From contig JACSSB010000174.1 of the NCBI GenBank assembly GCA_014879435.1, forward strand, positions 1-11,927: a DNA stretch of 11,927 nucleotides, read 5' to 3'. Under the pieces are notes generated by a model. It was not told where the DNA came from and did no database searches. It was given only the letters and a program-made list of their open reading frames with translations. Source of the DNA: Phycisphaerales bacterium (GTDB lineage Bacteria; Pseudomonadota; Gammaproteobacteria; Competibacterales; Competibacteraceae). How positions within the stretch are numbered: position 1 is the first letter of the stretch; each line of letters opens with the position of its first letter. Made by a program: the position numbers and the translations under genes. Below, piece after piece: positions 6,620-11,927 of the stretch.

Positions 6620-7105
6620 TCAACTCGCCGCGTCGGTCATCCCGGTCGGCGCTGGTTTATCCTCATCATCGGGGGATGACTCCAACACGATCGACAAGCC
6701 GCCACCACCCAAAGTCAAATCAAGACCTACTTGGGCATTCTGTAGATATAAGGTCACACCATGCTCATTGCGCAACATGGCGGGGCCGCCCCCCTCGATG
6801 AAGGTCAATCCTCCCTCGACCACAATGTAGCGCCCGGCAAAATCCGCAATGTCCCGCAGACGGTAGACTTGACCCTCGGCATTGACCCGGCTAATACCCA
6901 AGGTCGCCACCTTGAATCCCGAGATCGTAAAGCGGTACTGGCGACCCTGAAAATCCAGCGTGCCTTGCCCCTCACTATAACCAAGCAACAAACCCACGGA
7001 AAAACTGGAAAACTCCATACGTGCGTCCGGCCGCCCATCCTGAGCCCATGCTGGAACACTTCCTATGATCCAGACCCCTATCAAAACTGCCCAAACCCAT
7101 CGCAT
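6620..7105 (-). CDS. Exported beta-rich protein of unknown function, srf-cluster associated
   Basis: This is a 161-aa precursor with a clear signal peptide (MRWVWAVLIGVWIIGSVPAWA, cleaved before QDG). The mature 140 residues are glycine-rich with alternating hydrophobic residues, implying mostly beta strands. Recognisable stretches are GTLDFQGRQYRFTISG, VYRLRDIADFAGRY and LRNEHGVTLYLQNAQVGL. I recall similar uncharacterised proteobacterial proteins with the same FQG-K/R-x-Y and L-x-N-x-x-GV pattern, but cannot name a reliable function. There are no cysteines in the mature protein. The start is set by AGGAGG seven bases upstream of ATG 7105; a longer frame upstream lacks this signal. It lies 74 bp after the TAXI protein gene and 70 bp before the SrfA-like gene on the same strand, which suggests a periplasmic partner of the same system. 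Confidence 0.8.
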   Translation of the reverse strand: MRWVWAVLIGVWIIGSVPAWAQDGRPDARMEFSSFSVGLLLGYSEGQGTLDFQGRQYRFTISGFKVATLGISRVNAEGQVYRLRDIADFAGRYIVVEGGLTFIEGGGPAMLRNEHGVTLYLQNAQVGLDLTLGGGGLSIVLESSPDDEDKPAPTGMTDAAS

Positions 7106-7179
7106 CAGCTTTCCTCCTCCCAACGCTCAGTTTCAATTAATGACCCTTCAACATTCAGTCCGCCGCAACGAACCCAAAC

Positions 7180-8241
7180 TCAGCCCATCGGGATCAAATA
7201 TTGGGGCCACTGGTACTGATTCAGCAACATCTTCTCCAACTGACGGCCTAGATCGACCTTCTCGCCGCTCTTCACGTTGCTCTTGCCATCCCGCGAACAA
7301 CTATCCAATTGCCAAAGGCCCACTTTTTCGTCGAGATCGACTTCTTTCCATTTAGGATGGCCACTTTGCTTGAGTTGGCCTAAGTTGGCGCGAATGACCT
7401 GACCCAAGCTACCCAACTGGCGGCACCGCTGAATGAAATAGGGACTTTGCTTACCGGAAAAATCGAAGCTCATCAACACGGCCTTGACCGCAATGGTCGG
7501 CACGGTTCCGCTGCTCCATTCGTAATCGCTCTGGCCAATCTCGGCTACCAGGTACTCGTTCAGCATGCGTGGCTCGTTCAACGGCACGAAATGCACATTC
7601 GCCATCAACGGGGCAAATTCCGGCTTATCGATCAAATTGCCCAACTTAGTAAACAGACTAACCGGCTTGCCAGCGACATAGAACATGGCATCGGCTTCAC
7701 CCTTGAGCACTGCGGTCACTCCCTGCAGTGGTGGCAAATTCAGCAATTCAGCTGGCTGAACCCCTGTCAGTTGCAACAGATTCATCGCGGTCAGCCAAGT
7801 ACCGCTACCCTGCTCCCCTACCACGACTCGCTTACCCTTCAGATCAGCGAAAGATTGAATCGATTTGCTAGCGAACAGATGCACCTCTTCGTTATAAAAC
7901 GGAAAAATCAAACGGAGCCGACTGGCAATACTCCGCATCTCCGGGCTTTCAGAGCGGCTGAGAAAACCCAGCACATCGGATTGCACGATGCCGAAAGTGG
8001 CATTTTCCTTACTGTTGATCCGTTTGATGTTGTCAATTGATCCCTGAGAATCCTTAACCAGGATATCCAAACCGACGGTTTTGGCGACTCCAGCGATGTT
8101 GTTACCAAACTGATAGTAGGTACCGGTCTTGGAACCGGTGACCATACCAATTTGTTTGGCATCGGTATCTTCGGCAAAGGATGGTGCCACGCCTGAAAGA
8201 CCCAACATAAAGAGCAGGGCGCCGATCAATGGACGGTTCAT
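7180..8241 (-). CDS. TAXI-family periplasmic solute-binding protein
   Basis: This 353-aa precursor has a signal peptide (residues 1-23, ending APSFA). The mature part has the layout of TAXI/NMT1-type binding proteins: GSKTGTYYQFGNNIA (36-50), a loop around DSQGSIDNIKRINS (64-77), ATFGIVQSDVL (81-91), FADLKGKRVVVGEQGSGT (131-148) and GEADAMFYVAGKP (181-193). TAXI proteins bind small carboxylates, often glutamate-like, and deliver them to TRAP permeases. No TRAP DctQ/DctM permease gene is visible here, so it may be a ligand sensor or an accessory of the srf-type complex. The C-terminal part (270-353) holds two cysteines (C273, C315) that could form a disulfide. The start at 8241 is chosen because GGGAG lies eight bases upstream and the signal peptide begins there. 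It sits between two srf-cluster membrane proteins on the same strand, with gaps of 106 and 74 bp. Confidence 0.87.
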   Translation of the reverse strand: MNRPLIGALLFMLGLSGVAPSFAEDTDAKQIGMVTGSKTGTYYQFGNNIAGVAKTVGLDILVKDSQGSIDNIKRINSKENATFGIVQSDVLGFLSRSESPEMRSIASRLRLIFPFYNEEVHLFASKSIQSFADLKGKRVVVGEQGSGTWLTAMNLLQLTGVQPAELLNLPPLQGVTAVLKGEADAMFYVAGKPVSLFTKLGNLIDKPEFAPLMANVHFVPLNEPRMLNEYLVAEIGQSDYEWSSGTVPTIAVKAVLMSFDFSGKQSPYFIQRCRQLGSLGQVIRANLGQLKQSGHPKWKEVDLDEKVGLWQLDSCSRDGKSNVKSGEKVDLGRQLEKMLLNQYQWPQYLIPMG

Positions 8242-8347
8242 GAGAAATACTCCCGATAGTTGGTCATGATGAAAATATCCTCTATCCGCAATCAAACGCT
8301 GTCATCGCAGGGTAATCAGTAGCAGCCACCCAAACTCCAGTTTCAGC

Positions 8348-9925
8348 CTACTGGCGCGATCCCGATGATTTTTTCTGCTGGTGCAGTCCTTTCTCCAATT
8401 CCTGCACCGTCGGATCGAATTGCGATTGCAACTCCTCCTCCAGGCTGTGGCTGGAAGAGGAAACCGGCGCACGATGCTGCTTCTTAGGCGTAGAGGGTGT
8501 GGATGGCGCCGCAACGGCGGGTGGAATCACTGGTGTCGGCATCGGCGTGGAGACTGGCGGTGCAGGAGTCGCTGACGGCGTGGGTATCGATCTTGGTTCC
8601 TCGGCATGGGGTCGAGAAACGGTTTTCGAAGTAGACACCGGCTCCGACGCGGGCACGGGTTCCGGTGCAGGCACCGGCTCGGGCGCAGGTACCGGCTCGG
8701 GTGCGGGCACCGGCTCTGATGCAGATACCGCATGCGTAGGGGCAACGCGGTCAGTAACCGACTCGCGAGCGGATGCGGGCGCATCGACAGCTTCGGACCT
8801 AGTAGCGTCCCTGGCGGGTCGACTGAACCACCATCCACCCAAACCCACCACCATCAAGACTGCTAAAGCCAACACCCCAAGCAGTAGCCGCGATGCGCCA
8901 GATTTCGCACTTGCAGGCGCGGCTGGAGATGGCGGTTCCAACGATGATCTCGCACTTGCGGACGCGGCTGGAGATGACGATACCAACGATGGTCTCGCGC
9001 TTGCGGGCGCGGCGGTGGGTGGCGACTCCGACGACGGCCTCACCCGAGGCGGGACCACCTGAGTTGGTAACTCCGATTCGGGAACCACGGTCGGTGCCAG
9101 TGGAATCTCTAATGCGGGTGGCGCTGGCGGAGGTGGAACTGAAATCGGCACCGGCGGAGGCGAAGCCTTGGGTACTGGCGATTCCGATGCGGGGGCAGTC
9201 GGAATAATGGGTGGCGCGGTTTGACCGGCACCAGCGGTTGGTGGGCTAAGGCGCCCTGGCGCTCGGCGGGTCATCTCCGCCAATGATGGTGCATCATTTG
9301 CTTCATTTAATAAGGGAGGCGATGCCCGTTCTGGCACCTCTGACCGGGACTGCGTAGATCGGCGCCCCATCACCCGTGTTGGGAGATCATCCTCCACAGA
9401 TGTTTTGCCCGTAGCGATATCAGGGATCGGCAGTTCGGGAATCGGTAGATCAGCGTTAGCGATCTCCGGTAATTCCGATTTAACTGGAGCAATACTGCTC
9501 GGCACTTCCTGGCGTGTCTTTGGCCCTGGATCAACCCGCGTACCGCCGACCACCCGGCGTTCAGCACTGGCGCTACCCTCCTCGATCTCCAGATCCAAAG
9601 GCCAAACGAAAGTCGTGGCAGCAGTTTCGCCCAAACCCTGGCCGCGTACCGCCAACCGATACGGCATGTTCTCCAATTGGAATGCCAGATCAGGATCAAC
9701 CACGAACTTCAAGGCGGCATCGCTATACCAAGCTTCTTCGGGTTGCAACCAGTATTCCGCACCCTGCCAACCGTCTGGACCGAGATGGTTAGCGGCGAAG
9801 CCGTGGCGGCTCAAAGCGAATTCGAAAGTCTCCAGGGTGCGGGGCAACCCTTCAAGGGTCACAATCGCATGCCCCAATGGACGCGCGGGGTCTTCCGAAA
9901 TGCGAACCGAAAGCGTGGGCATCAT
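8348..9925 (-). CDS. Single-pass proline-rich membrane protein with N-terminal beta domain, srf-cluster associated
   Basis: This is a 525-aa protein of unrecognised family. Residues 2-115 form a compact, probably beta-rich cytoplasmic domain (LSVRISED, GAEYWLQPEEAWYSDAAL, ENMPYRLAVRGQG). Residues 120-345 are a long Pro/Ala/Ser linker. One transmembrane helix lies at 347-367 (LLLGVLALAVLMVVGLGGWWF). The periplasmic tail contains a hexapeptide EPVPAP array (about 402-430), further Pro-rich sequence, the motif SLEEEL (494-499) and a lysine/glutamine-rich end. The same SLEEEL motif and overall plan occur in the SrfA-like protein of this cluster. GGAG lies five bases before an ATG at 9925, followed at once by a second ATG; a longer open frame upstream to 9979 lacks such a signal. 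It follows the srfC-like gene by 103 bp. Its low-complexity linkers limit any homology reading. Confidence 0.8.
   Translation of the reverse strand: MMPTLSVRISEDPARPLGHAIVTLEGLPRTLETFEFALSRHGFAANHLGPDGWQGAEYWLQPEEAWYSDAALKFVVDPDLAFQLENMPYRLAVRGQGLGETAATTFVWPLDLEIEEGSASAERRVVGGTRVDPGPKTRQEVPSSIAPVKSELPEIANADLPIPELPIPDIATGKTSVEDDLPTRVMGRRSTQSRSEVPERASPPLLNEANDAPSLAEMTRRAPGRLSPPTAGAGQTAPPIIPTAPASESPVPKASPPPVPISVPPPPAPPALEIPLAPTVVPESELPTQVVPPRVRPSSESPPTAAPASARPSLVSSSPAASASARSSLEPPSPAAPASAKSGASRLLLGVLALAVLMVVGLGGWWFSRPARDATRSEAVDAPASARESVTDRVAPTHAVSASEPVPAPEPVPAPEPVPAPEPVPASEPVSTSKTVSRPHAEEPRSIPTPSATPAPPVSTPMPTPVIPPAVAAPSTPSTPKKQHRAPVSSSSHSLEEELQSQFDPTVQELEKGLHQQKKSSGSRQ
8636..8722 (-). repeat. 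18-bp tandem repeats coding EPVPAP
   Basis: About four to five 18-bp units encode E-P-V-P-A-P or close variants in the periplasmic stalk of the 525-aa protein. Units near the centre differ at few bases. The form suits a rigid proline spacer reaching across the periplasm, like the EP/KP repeats of TonB. Confidence 0.88.
8906..9040 (-). repeat. Three tandem copies of a 45-bp coding repeat
   Basis: Units at 8906-8950, 8951-8995 and 8996-9040 encode 15-residue units of the type AAxASARxSLxxxSP, just before the membrane helix of the 525-aa protein. The first two copies are more alike than the third, suggesting stepwise duplication. Confidence 0.88.
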
Positions 9926-10028
9926 TAGTTCTCCAGGAAATCGAGCGCGTGGCAAGCGTCGCGAGTCCGGCGGCCCCATCCAGTCATGACTAAGCCGGAA
10001 TATATGTTGTGGTGACGGGGACTCTGGC

Positions 10029-11927
10029 TCAAGCGATTGATCGCAGCCGCGTCAGTAACTCACCCAACCGCCGGTTGGCAACAAGATCGACCTCAGCGCC
10101 ATCGCGGAACCGGGTATTGCGTTCAACCAGATCGAGAAATGCACGAATCCAATCAGTGTAATAGTCCTGATCGTAGGTAGACTGCTGTTCGCTCAACACA
10201 GGCCCCCCACGCGGTACCACTCGTGGTGGAAACACCGCACAGGGACCAGTCTCCAGCGGCAACATCGGCCGCTGTTCCAGGGCCAGCGCGTCGTAACCCA
10301 GAAAATCCACATAACGGTTGAGTAGATTGGCGGTCAATCGGGCGGGCAAGGCCACGATTTGTTCAAATTTCATGCGAAAACCGATGACCTCGCGTACTAA
10401 CTGTTCGATCCGCTCTTCCAACTTTAGCCGTTGCGCACCGCCGATCAATTCTTTGACAAATTCGACCATCATTGTGTCCGGCACCCGGAAATAATCGCAC
10501 AACATCTTGTTGCCACTCAGATCCTGCAAGTCGCGCATCCACTCCGCCACCGCTTCACGGGCAAACAACGCCGCATCATCCTGGCGGGGTGCATCAACCG
10601 ATTCTCCAGCGGCTTCGCTCAATCCCAGCAATAGCTTCATCTTTTGGGTATTCACCGCCGTACCAATACTTGGGGCGCCTACCGCCTGTTTTTCATCCGG
10701 TAGGCGGGTTTCGATACGGTAATAAATGCCTTCCAATTCGTCGCTGTCGGCCTGCAAAGCACGTAGTAATTCGCCGAAACGCTGCTCTCCGGCGCAATTG
10801 ATCAGACAACCGGCGATCTGGCGTGCGGCGGCCAAGCGCTTGTTGGTTTCCTGTTCTGGGTCGTCGCTAACGTAGTAATGAGCGATATGTTCGATCATCT
10901 GTTCGCCCAATCGTGCCACCTGCGCAGCCAGTTGCTGGCGCTTGAGTTCAGGATTGCACAACGGGCGCAGATTTTCGGCGAGATAAGTCACTCCACCGTC
11001 ATTGAGGGCGAAACCCGCCTCCCAGGCTTGTTGCGGATCGCGGAAATGGGCGCTGGCGGTGGCATCCTGCAAAAACGCCTCGCGGAACCGTTCGATCCGT
11101 TTGCGCTCGCCGGGACGAACGCCGATCTCACGGCCTTCCTCGTCGTAATCGAAGATATTCTTGGCTTTGAAGTTGGGATTGCGCAGCCAATAACTGTTGC
11201 GAAACACGCCGTCCCGATCCCATTGCCGTGGCCAATGGTATTGCTTGCCGAAGAAGTTGAGCAGCGAACTTTCCAGCCGAGTGATCCAGCGCGTCTCGGG
11301 CGAGCGTTCGCCCGCTTTTTCCTCGAACTCCATATCGAATTTGGTCAGGATCAGAAACAGCGCGGTGGGCTGTTCCGAGCGCTGTTCCGGGGTAGCGCCG
11401 TGGGTACTGGCGATCCAGTCGTACACCATTTCCGGCAAGGTTTTGACTTCTTGATTGCTGGGACCGATGCATAACAACATGCTGGTCAGCTCCTGTTCGG
11501 CGCAGTAGCGTTCGAACAGATAAGCCACCTTGCCGCGCAGGAACAGGCTCTGCAAGGCATCTTCCGCTTGGAGGAAAGCGGGTAGATCTTTGATTTGTTC
11601 GCGGGAACGGGCGCCGGGAAAATCGAGCAGATCGGTATGCTCAAAGAAATCCCAGGGTTGCTCGGCGATGACAATGCGCAATTCGGCAATCAATGCCGCC
11701 ACTTCGTTGCGTGGCAGAGTCACTCGCGCACCACCCGCACCGGTCAGGCTTAGAACACCGCCGCCACCCGTGCCTAATCCTTTCAGAGTTTGTACATCGA
11801 TCAGACTTTGCTCGCGGGGCAGCAGCGCATCCAGTCCCGCGCAGGCTTCGCTGGCGAAATTCAATCCCTGCAAGCCGGTGTAGAGCCGGGTGTAAAGCTG
11901 ACTGAAAGCTTCCACTCCACCCCAGAT
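10029..11927 (-). CDS. srfC: SrfC-like putative virulence factor with dynamin/GTPase-type motifs, N-terminus cut
   Basis: The C-terminal 632 residues are visible. The frame is open through the right window edge, so the apparent GTG start at 11915 is not real. Early in the fragment, HTDLLDFPGARSREQ resembles the GTPase switch motif DxxG (nucleotides 11613-11624), and FLILTKFD resembles the G4 [NT]KxD motif (11334-11345). These fit the P-loop-type GTPase domain expected of SrfC-like proteins. The P-loop itself would lie in the missing N-terminus (families run about 700-800 residues). The remainder is helix-rich with charged segments (AAQVARLGEQMIEHIAHYY, ERIEQLVREVIGFRMKFEQI), and no membrane helix is obvious. 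Salmonella srfC was found as an SsrB-regulated gene in srfABC, and its biochemical role is not settled. Here it leads a cluster of envelope proteins, so it could act as a cytoplasmic NTPase for them. srfB is expected just beyond the edge. Confidence 0.8.
   Translation of the reverse strand: MWGGVEAFSQLYTRLYTGLQGLNFASEACAGLDALLPREQSLIDVQTLKGLGTGGGGVLSLTGAGGARVTLPRNEVAALIAELRIVIAEQPWDFFEHTDLLDFPGARSREQIKDLPAFLQAEDALQSLFLRGKVAYLFERYCAEQELTSMLLCIGPSNQEVKTLPEMVYDWIASTHGATPEQRSEQPTALFLILTKFDMEFEEKAGERSPETRWITRLESSLLNFFGKQYHWPRQWDRDGVFRNSYWLRNPNFKAKNIFDYDEEGREIGVRPGERKRIERFREAFLQDATASAHFRDPQQAWEAGFALNDGGVTYLAENLRPLCNPELKRQQLAAQVARLGEQMIEHIAHYYVSDDPEQETNKRLAAARQIAGCLINCAGEQRFGELLRALQADSDELEGIYYRIETRLPDEKQAVGAPSIGTAVNTQKMKLLLGLSEAAGESVDAPRQDDAALFAREAVAEWMRDLQDLSGNKMLCDYFRVPDTMMVEFVKELIGGAQRLKLEERIEQLVREVIGFRMKFEQIVALPARLTANLLNRYVDFLGYDALALEQRPMLPLETGPCAVFPPRVVPRGGPVLSEQQSTYDQDYYTDWIRAFLDLVERNTRFRDGAEVDLVANRRLGELLTRLRSIA

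Noticed and set aside
8499..9062. Plus-strand open frame rich in GAGTGS repeats, about 187 codons
   Set aside because: It is the antisense shadow of the EPVPAP repeat and Pro/Ala linker of the 525-aa protein. The repeat arrays keep the opposite frame open.
9982..9991. AGTCATGACT palindrome downstream of the srfC-like gene as an operator
   Set aside because: A 10-bp palindrome is expected by chance at this scale, and there is no second copy or known regulator match.
10878..11474. Plus-strand open frame of about 198 codons opposite the srfC-like gene
   Set aside because: The srfC-like frame runs unbroken through it with meaningful motifs. The plus-strand frame has no ribosome binding site or domain.
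10029..11915. GTG at 11915 as the true start of the srfC-like protein
   Set aside because: The frame continues without a stop to the window edge (IWGG before the GTG), there is no ribosome binding site, and the fragment would lack the P-loop region.

Overview
This window looks like a stretch of a free-living Gammaproteobacterium chromosome. The signs are a bidirectional-hydrogenase diaphorase (HoxF type), an Lpp/OprI-style murein lipoprotein with two YkuD L,D-transpeptidases, an OsmC protein, and a gene cluster related to Salmonella srfABC. Base composition is moderately GC-rich and fairly even, with strong AGGAGG-type ribosome binding sites. A Competibacter-like or related environmental lineage would fit, but the genus is a guess. 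I saw no rRNA, tRNA, CRISPR array, insertion sequence or phage gene.

Layout. (1) 1-801, minus: N-terminal half of a NuoE-NuoF fusion of the HoxF type, cut by the left edge. (2) 802-1152: non-coding divergent region with repeated purine-rich AGGAGGAT words and an A/T palindrome. (3) 1153-3386: an envelope-anchoring group consisting of a LysM+YkuD L,D-transpeptidase (plus), a strong shared terminator, a small alanine-zipper lipoprotein ending in lysine (minus), and a lipoprotein YkuD protein (minus). (4) 3487-3939: an OsmC-family peroxide or thiol-stress protein (minus). (5) 4014-11927: a co-directional minus-strand cluster. In transcription order it contains a SrfC-like protein with dynamin/GTPase-type motifs (N-terminus beyond the right edge), a 525-aa single-pass proline-rich protein, a periplasmic TAXI-type solute-binding protein, a 161-aa exported beta-rich protein, a 729-aa SrfA-like single-pass protein with a C-terminal beta-sandwich, and a 111-aa single-pass coiled-coil protein.

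The most interesting part is region 5. Salmonella srfA and srfC are poorly understood, and here their relatives are embedded with at least four further envelope proteins. Two of the single-pass proteins share the same plan (cytoplasmic N-domain, proline-rich linker, membrane helix, proline-rich periplasmic segment, SLEEEL motif). Two share a membrane helix followed by a short coiled coil and a lone cysteine. My inference is an envelope-spanning complex with a cytoplasmic GTPase-like component and periplasmic sensor or binding subunits. srfB would be expected just beyond the right edge, which cannot be seen here.
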